Shown here in pieces: positions 49,746-62,084 of a DNA stretch of 64,000 bases; the first letter of the stretch is position 1; each line of letters begins with the position of its first letter. The stretch is taken from positions 2,418,001 to 2,482,000 of the forward strand of contig JAMPIT010000174.1 of NCBI GenBank assembly GCA_026261815.1. The letters run 5' to 3'. A program made the translations under genes and the position numbers. The notes beneath the pieces were generated by a model, which did no database searches, had not been told where the DNA came from, and saw only the letters and a program-made list of their open reading frames with translations. Source of the DNA: Monarcha castaneiventris obscurior. Lineage: Eukaryota; Chordata; Aves; Passeriformes; Monarchidae.

Positions 49746-49795
49746 TTTTAACCCTGACTTGGGATCTCCCTCTGGTTTGTTTTCAAACCATTACA

Positions 49796-49800
49796 TTGAT
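49796..49800. repeat. Target-site duplication, right copy (TTGAT)
   Basis: Exact copy of the 5 bp preceding the LTR at 49303-49307. Confidence 0.93.
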
Positions 49801-51720
49801 CTTCCTAATATAAGGGAATTGTTTGATTCTTAGCAAGTAGTATCTTAAAAATACAAACACAACATAATTTTATATTTCTAGTTCAATCTAACTAGGATTT
49901 CAAGCTGCCTAAATGTCCTGTAAATTTTCAATTAATATCATGCCTAGAATACTAATAAAACAGATAATGTAGAAGTATCTGACAATAGCATATAATTAAA
50001 AAATACATTTTATAAGCAAAATTGTGTAAATGTGGCAATGCATACTCAAACCCCACATATATCAACATTTCCTCTTTTCTTTAGAACAACACCCCACCAG
50101 TATGTCTAGTGCAAGGAAAATTGAACTTATGATTCAACTGAAAAACTAGTTCATCTGCAAAATTTTCAGTCTAAAAAATGTGTGTATTATATTATCATCT
50201 TCTAGACCTCTGAGGTATGTCACTTATTACATATTACAGAAGCACATCTGCTTCCGTACATGGAAACTTCTCAGTCTTCGAAAAAAAACCATTAAAAATT
50301 CTTAAATGCTCAAAAACATTTACATGGTAGATGAACATTGCCAGACTGTTTAGTGATAATGACTTCACTGGAAGTATCAGCATGAAGAAGGTTTCACAAG
50401 ATAGATTTTTCAATAATCCTTAATATCAGACAGGTCTTTCAGCAGCAAGCAGAAATTTACTTGTTAATTAATTATATTATTAAGAATATGGTGTTTTGTT
50501 GGTACTCTCTCCTACAGAACTTTCTTTTTTTAAAAAAAGGTCTTGCAAGAACTGTCTTCATAAAATATGTGGCTAATCTCTTGGGCAGAAATAGACAGAT
50601 ACAGTAGACTGTACCATAAGAAATGTCTGTGTCTAAGTTTGTTTGGTTTTATTTTACTTCCAGATCATTACTAGGAGAAAGCAGCAGCTTGAGTTTAATA
50701 CGATTGCTCTGGTGATTTTTATAGAGCTCTTACCATTATTGAAATTGGACTCGCTATTTCCCCCAAGCATATGCCTGAATAGCTAAAAGATCTGTGCATC
50801 AGAGTGGAATTAAAAAAAGGGTAGAACAATATTTAAAATGGTGCACAGAATAGGGGATATTTTTTTTTTTTTTGCCTTCTCCTATAATACTGTAAGGTCA
50901 GTAAAGAAACAAATATATTTTTTGTCTTTATCAGGGTGAAACCAGGTGTACATGTGGCTTGGGCTACAGTGAACAGTCCTGACAGAACATTTAAGTTTCT
51001 GGAATCTGTAGTTACTGACTTCTAGAATAACATTGTCGAATTAAATCTGATTCTCCAACTTTTATGCAAGAATGACACCAGCCTATGAGCTCCAGAATGT
51101 CTGCAAGTGCAGGAAGTGTCAGATCATCTTGTTCTTCAGACTATAAACAAAAATCACTATGTCTGAGAGTAGCTTAAAAATAGAAAATGGTTCTACATAA
51201 TTGTAGGCTTTTACAGCTGACAAAATATTGTTCATTTTAATTAACCTCTCTCCTGCACCATTGCCTGAAAATATCCTATCTGAGACCTTAGTCATCTGCC
51301 TGAAAAGAAGCAAAATATTAAACCTACAATTTTATATTGTGGATGTAACCTTCTACAAAAACATATTGAACCAGTGCATAACACTGCAAAATATTTTGCT
51401 GGCAAGGAGTACCAGCACAATATTTTCATGTGGAATAACCTGAAATGTGAGGTAAAAAAATGTTCTTAGATAAATAGCCTATGATGGAACAGAATATAAA
51501 TCTGATCTGTAAACTGATCAAGGTCTTAACTTTGCAGTATCACCAGGTTAAAACACAAGTCATAATTAAGCTACACTACTCTCTACAGTATTATTCAGAA
51601 TGAAGCATAAGAAGGGCAGGACACAGTATATGGTTCTTTTGGGAGTTCATGAAAAAGTGTAATAGCCAGACAGGATAGCATAAATTAAATATTTGGCTCA
51701 TAGATTTTATTTGTGTACTC

Positions 51721-51750
51721 TGTTTTTGTTTGGGTTTTTTTTTTTTTTTT
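51721..51750. repeat. G/T tract ending in a 16-T run
   Basis: TGTTTTTGTTTGGG followed by 16 T. Same architecture as the tract at 31683-31765. Confidence 0.85.
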
Positions 51751-52602
51751 AGTTCATTTTCCAAAGGAAAAAAAATCAGAAAAAAGTAAACAGTGAGGAA
51801 AAAAAAAATCTTTCAATTTCCTATTGCTTCTGTACTGCACATCACAGCTACAGCAAACTGTTAAAATATTCTATCCATCTGCATAAAAGCATGATATTTT
51901 TCTATTACACATTAAGTATTCTGTTTAATCTACTCTATGAATGTCAATCAAAAAGTCTTTCACCATTTCCTTTGGGAAAATTCTCCATAGACTTGAAGAT
52001 TTTGCTGTCACAGAGGTTTTCCAGACAGTTAACTTTTGTCCTTCCTTAACTCCATTGCAGTTATTCATGTTTCTGCTCTCCTTCAGTCTCCTTAACTGAT
52101 TTCTGCCCATTATTGAGAAAGCCCTTAGAAATCTGCAGAGAGCTAAACATCTGCTCCCTCCTCCTGCCAGTGAGTATTTTCTGCTATCAGTGATGCTTCT
52201 GAAAGCAGCCTTTCAAAAATAAATTTGCAATAGGTTCGTGATTAAATTGCTTGCTGTCATATCAGTATATCTGACCCTCAGCTAGTCTTGCATCCTGTTG
52301 TGTTAGATGCCATATGGACGTGATGGTGGACGTGAAACTGGAGCCAAGGATTCTTCACAATCAGTGGAACTTCTCAGTTCCTACTTTACTAACATGACTT
52401 GGTACATCTGGATCTTTATTCCCTGGATCATTACCTCCTTTATGAAGTGAGGGAGACCACAATAGACAAGTTTTAACTTCAATTTGGATCAGTGCTGAGG
52501 AAAACTTCATCACTCCTGAAAGAAACGGGAAAGGACAAGTGGGGGAACCCAGGGCTCCTGAGCACTCTAGTAAACTCTGGGGTTGAAGTTGTCACCTCAT
52601 GT

Positions 52603-52643
52603 GGTTTGTTTGGGTTTATTGGTTTGGTTTGGATTGGGGTTTT
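52603..52643. repeat. GTTTG/GGTTT low-complexity tract
   Basis: GGTTTGTTTGGGTTTATTGG continuing as TTTGGTTTGGATTGGGGTTT. A fourth member of the G/T-rich set. Confidence 0.85.
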
Positions 52644-55056
52644 ATGTTAATAGGAATTGGTATCTTTGCTGATAAAGCTTGACTGTCAATGAAAAGTGAT
52701 GGACAAAATGGCCTCCCATGCTGAATTCTCCCACCTATCCACAGAGTGGCTCCCAGCCCGGAGCATGCAAACTGCAATTAGTTATTGAAAAGGTGTGGCT
52801 AGTGCCATGCACAATGAGTGGGAGGATGGAAGCATATGATCTCAGGTTCCAAAGCCTGCGTTGCAGGCTTGTGCCAGCCTCAGTGGCACAGGGATGAAAG
52901 GAACTGCTCCATCAAGTCCTTCTGGGGCAATGGGGAGCGTAGTGCTGCACTCCCAAAATCAACCTGCAGGAGAGCTGGTGCACCCAAGAGCACCACAGGC
53001 ACCCAGCTGGTGGATCACACCAGTCCTTGGGAGGCTGCCTCTGCCCTACTCTATCTGTTGGGTCTTCTCCTTTCTGTTGCCTCATTCCATCCAGTCCTGC
53101 TTTCCCATGTAAGGAACAGGTCTCTGTTTGCGTCTTTCCTTGTGTTGGTCTTGCCTCAAGCACACAGGTCTTTGCTACCCCCGATGCAAATGGTCAATTT
53201 TATTTGTTTTTCCATTTCCTGCAGTTGTTCAGCCCCTGTTCAGCACATCTCCCAGGACTTGCTCTAGCCAGCAGTGCTGAGAGATTTCAAGCCAACATTA
53301 TGCCTTTGAGAGGTCCAAGATCACAGCCAAATGAGAAAGGGTGAGCTCTGCTCTGCAAGCCTTGGCTGGTCCCCTTGAAACTCTCATACCTACAGATCAT
53401 CTAGTTACAAATGCACAGGAAAAGTGATGTCAGGCCTGACCCTGTACTTATGTGACTAGTTAACTTTTTTTTCATTATAACTTTTTATTCCTCATGGGAT
53501 CCATTATGATTTAATTAGCAAATAGGTTTTGGGATTTTTTCCCCTGTTAATACTGTGTCTCACTATGTCAATTTAAAAAAAATTGTGACTTCAATAACAC
53601 AATATAAAGCTGTTAAAAATTGCTATGTAAACTTTTGTGGGAGAAAAAGTCTTGAGGGGGCAGGTATTACTATGACAGTAAATAATAAATTTACATTGAA
53701 AAACAGCACAGAAATCAAAGAAATACCCTGTGTTCTTTCTGTAATACATTTTTGTGCATCATTTTTAAGACACAGTCTTGAAGTCTAGTATCAGCATTAG
53801 TATCTTTTGGTGGTTTGGGTTGGGGTTTTTTTCTTCCAGCTTTCTTTTTCTAATTATCTGAAACAGAACCAGGAAAAACTTTTCATAATTTCCTCATAAA
53901 TAGTCTAATAGAAGGGGTTTACTTCAGTGCAAATTGCCTACTTTGCACCATTTTAATCTGACAGGCTGTTCAAAATATTTTTAAAGTCAGATGAGGGAAT
54001 GGAATAGGTACGTTTCTTTGCAGCAATGAGTCAGTGGAAAGAGACACAGTGACACCACGGGAAACAACTTACACGTTTCATTGCCTTTTGAGCAGGCATT
54101 AGCCATCTTGTGGAGACTACAAACTTGATAGCCCACTCCACATTAACCAGGTATACAGCTCTTTTTAGAAGCATGCTGATAATTTTTCAGTGTATGACTC
54201 TTTTCTATTAGCTTTACAATCACTTCTTATTTTACATGGTTGAACAGAACATCTCTGAACTTTTAACACCTGAAAGATGACAGTAATATGTCTTCCACAA
54301 ATGATATATTTTGAATATCTGTACACTTCTTGCTTTAAAAGGAAATGCTCACAAAAACAACAAATTGTAGGAATTTTCTGGTTTAAAAGAAATTCTCCAT
54401 CTTCAGGATTCCAAGGAAATGTGCTGAGGTGAATCCATGGCTATCCCAGAGCACTGCAATGATGAATGAAAACATATAGTAAAGCTTGAGATATAAACTC
54501 CCTGCCTTCACCCCATGGAAGGTTATATTTCTACTCCCAGTTCAAGAAATATGAATAATTTGATTATTCTGTGCATATGCGAAATCCCACTGGGAGTGTA
54601 TGCAAATATAAATTTCCCCATGTGTTTTCTAGCATGTGAAACTCTGCTCAGATCCATGTGCAGCCAAAAAAAATTTTGAGAAAGAGGTAGTAATTTTAAA
54701 TCTAAACCAGAAATTAATCCGTTTCATATTTCCAGTCTACCAAGTATCAACTGTCCTTATTCACGAGAGAGGAGCATTCCAGTGCCATCATACTCTGTGC
54801 CATGGACAAGATCTTGTTCTCCACTGTGGTTTTCACTGAAAACTGTAAAACATGCTGGGAAAAAATGATAAATCTAATATTATAAAATCCTTAATCTATT
54901 GAATAGCTAAAAAACACTTCTGTAATTAAAACTAGATATATTAATATCTATCTATTTTTAGTGAGAGAACTATGCTTTGCCAAGTATTTCTTACCAGACA
55001 AAAAGAATCGTATTTTGACCTTCAATTCAATGTTCCCATGTTTTCATTGCTTACAG

Positions 55057-55138
55057 GAGGCCTTTGAAATTCAGCAAGAAGCTCTGAAGATGAATACCAC
55101 TAGTGTCTCTCATGAAATTCCATTTGTCTGTGTCCCAG
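55057..55138 (+). CDS. Candidate internal exon, unknown protein
   Basis: This 82-nt plus-strand segment follows an acceptor-like CATGTTTTCATTGCTTACAG (AG at 55055-55056) and precedes CCCAG|GTACAC (GT at 55139). It is open in a frame that enters at phase 0 and leaves at phase 1, reading EAFEIQQEALKMNTTSV and then SHEIPFVCVP. Codon choice looks coding-like. The donor is only moderate (GTACAC). The peptide matches nothing I recognise. The entering phase fits the outgoing phase of the candidate at 4969-5096, but with 50 kb between them that is weak evidence. Confidence 0.22.
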
Positions 55139-58100
55139 GTACACGTGTGGTGTCATTCCCACCAGTCAGTGAAGCCATGGCAGCATGCCAAAACAACAAC
55201 TGAACAGGGATGCTCGGACACACAACAAAATAACCAGGAACACCTGCTACATCAGGAGCTCTGTGCAGGAAACCTCCCTTAGTAAAGAGCGGGCAGAGAA
55301 ATCTAAACCATCTTCCCTTCCTTGCAGACTCTCCCTCAGATGTGTTGCATGGCCTCAGGGTCTCATTCTCAGCTCTGAAGGAACCATGTGAACCAAGAGT
55401 TTTCCCACCGTCCCCATATAAGCAGAGACTCAAAGCAGGATTTTTCAAATATTTCACAAAGTCAATACAAGGCCCAAATATTTCTTCCCTTGCTAAGCTC
55501 TTCCTCCTGACAGCTGCAGTAGTTACTCAGAATTCAGGCTAACTGTGCATGTTCAGAGCTTGATAACACTGATAACATTTGATAATAACATTATCACATA
55601 TACTAACAACAGAATTATTGTCAACCTGTGTGAGAGACCTAGGAGATGTATCTAACAACATTAAAATAAAACTATGACACTTGTTGAAAAGTCAAAAATC
55701 TGTCAGCTAAAAAAGGACAAACTTAAGATTATCTGACTCATTTTACTTCAGTCCTCTTGTACCTATAGCTGAGATAATTCTTCATGGCATGGTATGGTGA
55801 ATTCAGGAGTCTTCAGAAGTCTCTGCCCTTTTGCTGGACAGGTGAGACAGTGCAAAGGAGGACATCTGAGATTGTGATGACCATAGCTGGTTACCAAAGT
55901 TTTTCCTGGCACATTTCATCCAGAAGGCTGGAAGAATTCTCCAGGAGGAAATGGTCACTTTTGTGCCTCCTGTAGATACTGCCATACAGAAGAGCTCTGG
56001 TCTGCTCCTGGCCAGGTTGCAGCTTCCTTACAAGATTTTGTACAAATTGCTTTAATGTAAAGCATTGGAAAAGATTGTCACCCATGTCCCACTCAGTGTC
56101 TGAAGATCTACAAGCAGGCATGTGGGAAGCTGGTATGGCAAGGGCTTCACAAAGACCTCTTGCTGAAAAGAGCTCAGTAACAGTTGTTATTGTTGAGCAC
56201 TTTGGGATAAAATAACACATTCCTTTAGTAAATGGCTGCAGAAAGAAGAAAATCTTAAAAGAGGGTTGGGGGTACGCTGAATTATGCAGTTCATTTAAAC
56301 AATTTTCTTCCTGCAGATACATTTGGAGTTGATTAACATACACTTAGATATTTGGCACCCTGGCTGCAGTGAATTTCCCTTCAAGCAAAGTAACAGTTCT
56401 TTTACGTCTTTTCATTCACTGAGTTCCACCAGATAAAAGGGAACAAAGTATACCTGGAGCCTGAAAAGGGCCCTTATGTCCCAAAACAGTGTAAAAGCCA
56501 GCTTCATTAGCACACATCATTAAACATTTCATACAGAAAGGCACCATCTGCTCTTGAAAATTCTGGGACCTCTGCACAGAAGGTATTTGATTGCCCTCAG
56601 CAAAGAGGGAGAGCCTTTTGACTTAACCTGCTGGACTTGGAGCTGGGGTTGTTTTGCCAAAATTAGGGTTTTTCTTTGTTGTACTAGCCACTTCTCTCCT
56701 GATCTCGTGGATATCAAGAGCAGTCTCCAGTTCCCTCCCACTTGTTGCTGGGTTCCTGAGGATGGGAAGTCATGGACAGGTTGGACAGCAGTATTCAAAA
56801 TTTATCAATTACATATCCATTTTCCCTTCTGTAATCTCACAGCATCAGGCAGCTCCACCCTTACACCCACCATAGAGAGGCTCACACCAAAGCAGACATT
56901 GGGCGTAACTTTGGCACAGGTTATTCACAGTTCCTACCCCAAGAGCAAGGAGGGCAGGGCTGATGTCACAAACGGGGTCTGCAGTGGCCCAGCTCTGTCA
57001 CACATCAGTCACTGTGGCCAGGTTAGCAGGTTAGAAGGTCGCAGCAGGTGAATGCTGCAACCTTCAGGATGCCACAGCTCATAAACTCTGAGCTCAGAAC
57101 ACCCTTAGAGTTCCTCAGAACAGACTGTCAGAACAAAGAGCTCCCAGCTGAGGGATGTGGCTCCTGCCATGTTTTTGTGCTGAATGAGTAAATGTCCCTT
57201 TTCTGGTTTTTCAGGAGACTGATCGCATAAACCAAATTTCATTACACAGAAGACAAAACATTCATGAAGATTTTATATTTCCTTAATCGCCAAGAAAACA
57301 CTTATAATTAGGGATAAACCATAGTTTATAAAGATGTCAATGGATTTATTTGGAATACTGGTATCATATTTAAATATCCATAAGTTTATATCAGATCCAT
57401 AGTATATACCAGTAGTGCACATTAGAGAATTCTCGGATTTTTCCCTGTATTTCTGTGAAAATTAGTGTCATATTTTTAGGAAATTCCCCCCTCAAAAAGA
57501 AAACTCCTGATAAAGTACACACCATTATGTTTAATGGTGTACATTACTGGATTAATACTGACTTAAAAAATAAAATCAGTATTTGAAACTTGTAAATCTT
57601 TTATTCAAACAAAACAAAGTGGTCCCTGAAAAAAAATTATAAATTTACCAAAATAATTTTTCCATGTTTTGCACAATCATGCAGCGATACTATTCAAAAA
57701 CTCAGAAATATTGTCTAATGCCATGAAAATGACCATCTCTGAAAATGACCATTTTATCACAATTAATAAAATTACCACCTAAGGATTGCATATCTGGCAA
57801 TGCCCTCTAATCCACAGTTTTTTCCTGTTTTCCAAATGTGACAATTTTAATTTTTTTCATGGTTATCAGCCTAATTGTCCTTGTGTTTTGCCCTCATCTT
57901 TAATGCAAGACCAAAAAAGTAGATAAAGCTCCTCAACAGCTCTTTTGTTCTACCCTTCATTTGCCCAAGAGCTTGTTACAAACTTGTGGACTTATCTGAA
58001 ATGCAGAGAATGTTTTTTTCCAACATCATTAGTGTGAAACTGGTTTATATCCCTCAGAAATGCTTCATTTTTATAGCTTTTTAAAAATCATTATTGTAGA

Positions 58101-60504
58101 CTGAATTATTTCCATTTGTAATTCTGGAAATACTTACTGATCACCAAATTACTGACATCTCTTTCTTCTTCTAAGTTCTTTTCCCTGCCTAACATCTGAT
58201 TGCAATGATTCCAGCACTGCTAGGCATGTTCCAGTGTTTTATTCATAACAGTTCTTTATAAAATTGTGGGGCCATGTTTCACAATGTAATATTCATTTTT
58301 CTTATGTGTCTTTACTTAGTAAAGTGCATTAACACATTTGAAAAAAACAACAGTTCATAAACTTTCCTGTAAAAATAAGTCTTTTCAAGACATTTGGTAT
58401 GTAGCTGTAGTGCATAGTCATTCCTCATCTTTCCTAGTAAAGAGAGAATTAGCATTCCTTCAATCATTTATCTTTATAAGAATTAAAATTCTTTCCAGGA
58501 TATTTAGTTCTTAGGGCATTTTATCACAGCACGTTTATGTTATAAACATGCTCTTTCTTGTTAGGAATGACATTAATTTTCCAGTTAGTTATCAAAGCAA
58601 ATTACTTCTAAATTTATAGCAGTGTGACATAGATTTACAGAATTAGAGCATAAATCTTTCTTGCTATCTTCAAAAACACAGGATGATACGTGCCTTTGCC
58701 CAGTCACAGTATGTAACCAGATGTGCTTGTTTCTTTAAGAAAAAAAATAATATTCTCTCCTTATCTAAAACATATGTGTCTGTGACTTGATTAATATGTT
58801 CCTTCAATTGCTTCATCACCTTTCTAACAAAACTATTTTCTAACAGGGAAGACAAAGCACTGACAACATTGATCTGTTGCTCCCCAAATTTGCACTGAAT
58901 ACATGAAGTGACCTTGAATTAAAGTCTAAAACAGCACTGCTGCTTGCTCAGAAGTACGGAACTAAGGAAGTTAGTCTGCTATGAGGATAAAGAGGATTCT
59001 AAAAGGAAAGTCTAGTGCAGGAATAAGACTATTTATTATTTTTGTATCAAGTTGTCTGTCTCTCGATTTCCCATTTCTCTCATGAGGTTGATTTGGTATT
59101 TGCTGATGATTCATTCTGATTTTTCTTTTGCTCAAAGCAGGGAAAGCTCTCTCACTCCAGGAGAAAACAGAATTCAAGCAAAACACTTCTCCAGCGCTTC
59201 TGAGTCTCAGTTGCTCTTCTCGCTGCAGTACATCTCTGGCACTATGCTCACAGTCATGCCTCTACTCTATTACTAATTTTAGCCTTTGGATACTTCAACT
59301 GTGAGCCATAGCCTCTTTTTAACCACAAATTACTTTATGGGTTCCTACGGGCCTGTTCGTGTTCATGTTTTTCTCTTTTGACTCTCCTTTCTCCCAAAGG
59401 GGAGTGAACCTCTACTATCCTTTCATGCAATGGCCTTTCTTAGTTGGTAATTGTTTTCTTAGTTTCCCACCTCCATTTCAGCCTGTTTTCTCTCCTCAGT
59501 AATGTAAGTACTGACTTTTGTCCTTAAGAACATTTTCTCTAAAAATACCCTCCAGTGGATAGAATTGACTAGAGTTTTGACTGAAAATGTTCCCTATTAA
59601 AATTGAACAAGTAAACTCAGTAAAAAATTAGAGAGACAGAGAGAAAAGGGAGAGGATACAGAAAGGAAAATATGAGACAAGTTATTTAATATTTTTAGGG
59701 GAAAATTTCTTATGCTGACCTTAGAAATGTCTTTTGGAGAAAATTTATGTATGATATGAAGTCAGAGAAGAGAAAAGAGTTATTTCACGTACTGTAATGG
59801 TCATCTCCAATACTGATAGTAAAGGGACAACGTTGATGACCAACTGATCATCTCATACTGGAGCCTAACCCATAAACTCTTTTTCAGATGAGCTTCTGTT
59901 TTCTTTTGCTGTTTTTTCATGAAAATATCTGATGCATCTCTGAATAGTGCTATAATAATGCCCATTGTTGTGACTGAAATTGTAAGTATGTATATATGAA
60001 AGCAAGGTTTAAAAATGAATTATTTTAAAGCCCTAACTGCAGGAATTGTAGGTATAATGTTTGGAAAAATGGAAGAAGGTCCAATATTTGGCAAGAAGTT
60101 AATTAACTGGAATCTCTATGGAAAGATTTGCTGTTCTATTATAGGGAAGTACAGCTACACAAGCACCCATACATGCACGTGTGAGTAGGTGTCTATACAC
60201 CATCTGAATAACTAGAATATTTAAATTCCAAACAAAACATAGAAGCCTCTTGATCTGTCATCTCAGGAAGCTCAGAGATTAACGAGTGAAGCATGAGATG
60301 TAATGCAAATAGTAATTACTCAGAAGAGGAAAACAGGTATTGTGTCCCTTTCTGACATAACCACAGATAAACTGGTAAATGTCAAAAAACCTTACTACTG
60401 CATTATGATAATTTTCTGCTCTTGAAGCATCACTATACTAGTGATTCAAGGGGCATTCTACATATTAAAATACATAATTTAATATAAAAGCTAAATTTGC
60501 AGAG
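55139..60504. other. Unique non-coding sequence
   Basis: No gene recognised. The frames at 55891-56343 (minus, 150 codons) and 56554-57051 (plus, 165 codons) are the longest outside repeats. Neither shows a motif, splice support or constrained-looking composition. A bulged hairpin lies at 57515-57542. Confidence 0.5.
57515..57542. repeat. Short hairpin with bulge
   Basis: GTACAC plus CACCATTA-type left arm and TAATGGTGTAC right arm pair around a TGTT loop, giving an 8-bp inner stem and a GTAC outer stem with a 2-nt bulge. Confidence 0.8.
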
Positions 60505-60602
60505 ACTTAGCTTCCAACCTCTTGTGGCAATGTTAGCTTTATTGTTGGACTTGATGGTCTTAAAGGTCTTTTCCAATCGAAATGATTCAGTGATTCTACC
60601 AG
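60505..60602 (+). mobile_element. CR1 LINE 3' tail fragment
   Basis: GTTGGACTTGATGGTCTTAA, AGGTCTTTTCCAATCGAAAT and the octamer-like GATTCAGTGATTCTA are the last ~60 bp of a CR1 element in forward orientation. The part before about 60535 is too decayed to align by eye. Confidence 0.92.
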
Positions 60603-62084
60603 AGGTAAATAACTAAAACAGAATATCTGACATGTCTAGAGAAAACTTGAGTGGTGAGCTAGCCAGCAATTTATCATTAATGTCATTTTCATCAAAACAG
60701 AAAATACCTTTTCCATGAAATTGAGTTTTTCTAGTGGCTATCTTCATTTTTCTCTTCTGTTACTGATGAGAGTTACACCTCCTCATGCCATAGCCCCCTG
60801 CATTTCATCCTTTGGGGAAAGCTGCAAAGCTAACAGAATTCCCTGGATGGGCATCAGCAGAGAGGAGCAGAAGGACAAAACACATTTAGCTGCTGGTAAC
60901 CCCAGCTGAAGACTAATATTTTCACTTATGGAAAGGAAGAGGAAAGTGAGCAGTACTTTCTGGGCAGGCAGACAACTAACAAGCCAAAACTCTCTGCAGA
61001 CACTTTTTAAAGAAATCTCCTTCTGTTGAAGTAAATACAAAAAATTATATGTGATGTTGGAAACTGGAAGAGGGAGGGAAGTCTGTACATCATATTTTTT
61101 ACCTCAATTCTGAAGATAAATATTTTCCAAACATTTTTATTAAGCCAAATGCATTTCCAAATATCTAGCTATGATCAGTCAGATTTCTGATCACATGCCA
61201 AACATACCTCATACATTTACATGGGGTTTCACTAGAGAAATATTTGCATGGTTCACTAAAACCAGCCCTCCCTGCTCCCAGCAGCTCTCCCAGAATCCAT
61301 GCCCCACCCAGTCAGGGTGCTGCTCCCCATCCTCCCTGCTCAGCCCACTCTGCTCATCCCTACCCAGAGGGACCTGATCCTTCCCTACTCACTTTCCCCT
61401 TCCTCATATGGCCCAATCCCCACATTCCTTAATTCTGCTGATTTTTCCTAGGCATTTGCTTGTGTTTCCCAGATATCACTATTCTTTACTGATAGGGAAA
61501 GTGTTCTTACTTACTTTTTCCCTTTTGATTTCTAAGGGAATGTCAATGGTTAGATGAAAGTCAGAAATGAGTATGTGGTTTATATGACTTTTGTAACTGA
61601 CTTTTCTTCATATACTGGTACTATTTCAGTGTTTCAGGTAGTGCTAAATTTGCATCCTATTGAAAAGTATAATGCAATTTTTTATATTTTCTTCTGGTTT
61701 TTCTTTTATTTTCTTTAATTTTATCAATATGTGTATGAACTTACTGTTTTTGTCTGATCATTAGCTGTCAAAATTTTTCTTTTGAGAAATTTATTTTTAA
61801 AATCATATTTTTGTAAAAGAATGAACAATGAGGGGAACACTGAGCAGAACTTATAGAACTAGTTGGGCTCAAAGTAAATAAGGCGTATTGCTATGGTTTT
61901 CCACAAATAACATTTTGTGTAGTATCCACTGAAGCATGAGCTGAAAAGATGCCTTCCCTCAAAGTAGCTGTGCTTTCCTCTCAGTGAAAGGAACAAAGAT
62001 CACCAGCTGCCAGAATCAAGCTACTACACAGTAGCAAGTAAATGTTTCAGCACAAAGATATTATTTATTTATTTTGTCACCAAG
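60603..62084. other. Unique non-coding sequence
   Basis: No gene recognised. The C-rich segment 61.26-61.43 kb (Pro/Ser frames) has almost no CpG and no repeat signature I know. Confidence 0.5.

Larger units (their letters stand above)
49308..49795 (+). mobile_element. Solo LTR of an avian endogenous retrovirus
   Basis: A 488-bp element bounded by TGTCCTAGG at the left and ACCATTACA at the right, the TGT...ACA ends expected of a retroviral LTR, and flanked by a perfect 5-bp duplication TTGAT. Inside, in transcription order, are an inverted CCAAT box (CCTATTGGG, ATTGG at 49449-49453), a GC box (CTCCGCCC, about 49460-49467), a TATA-like GGATATAACC (about 49497-49505), and an ATTAAA poly(A) signal at 49740-49745. 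The last ~20 bp form a TGGTTTG/CAAACCA hairpin. No gag, pol or env sequence is adjacent, so the provirus was reduced to one LTR by homologous recombination. A 5-bp duplication fits class III (ERVL-like) or some class I elements better than the 6 bp usual for class II. The exact family is not named. Confidence 0.93.
49801..55056. other. Unique AT-rich non-coding sequence
   Basis: No gene recognised. A T-run lies at 50860-50873 and G/T tracts at 51721-51750, 52603-52643 and 53807-53832. The 52.8-53.3 kb segment is GC-richer with overlapping frames of 83-149 codons on both strands; none has a motif and the overlap itself argues for chance. Confidence 0.5.

Noticed and set aside
52818..53344. Overlapping frames of 83-149 codons on both strands
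   Set aside because: Simultaneous open frames on both strands in a GC-richer patch are a compositional effect; no CpG excess or repeat identity seen.
55891..56343. 150-codon minus-strand frame
   Set aside because: Briefly considered as an exon or a retroviral remnant, but no motif, adjoining LTR or splice site supports it.
56554..57051. 165-codon plus-strand frame, the longest in the window
   Set aside because: No motif, no splice or start support, and length within what random 60% A+T DNA of 64 kb can yield; it overlaps a minus-strand frame.
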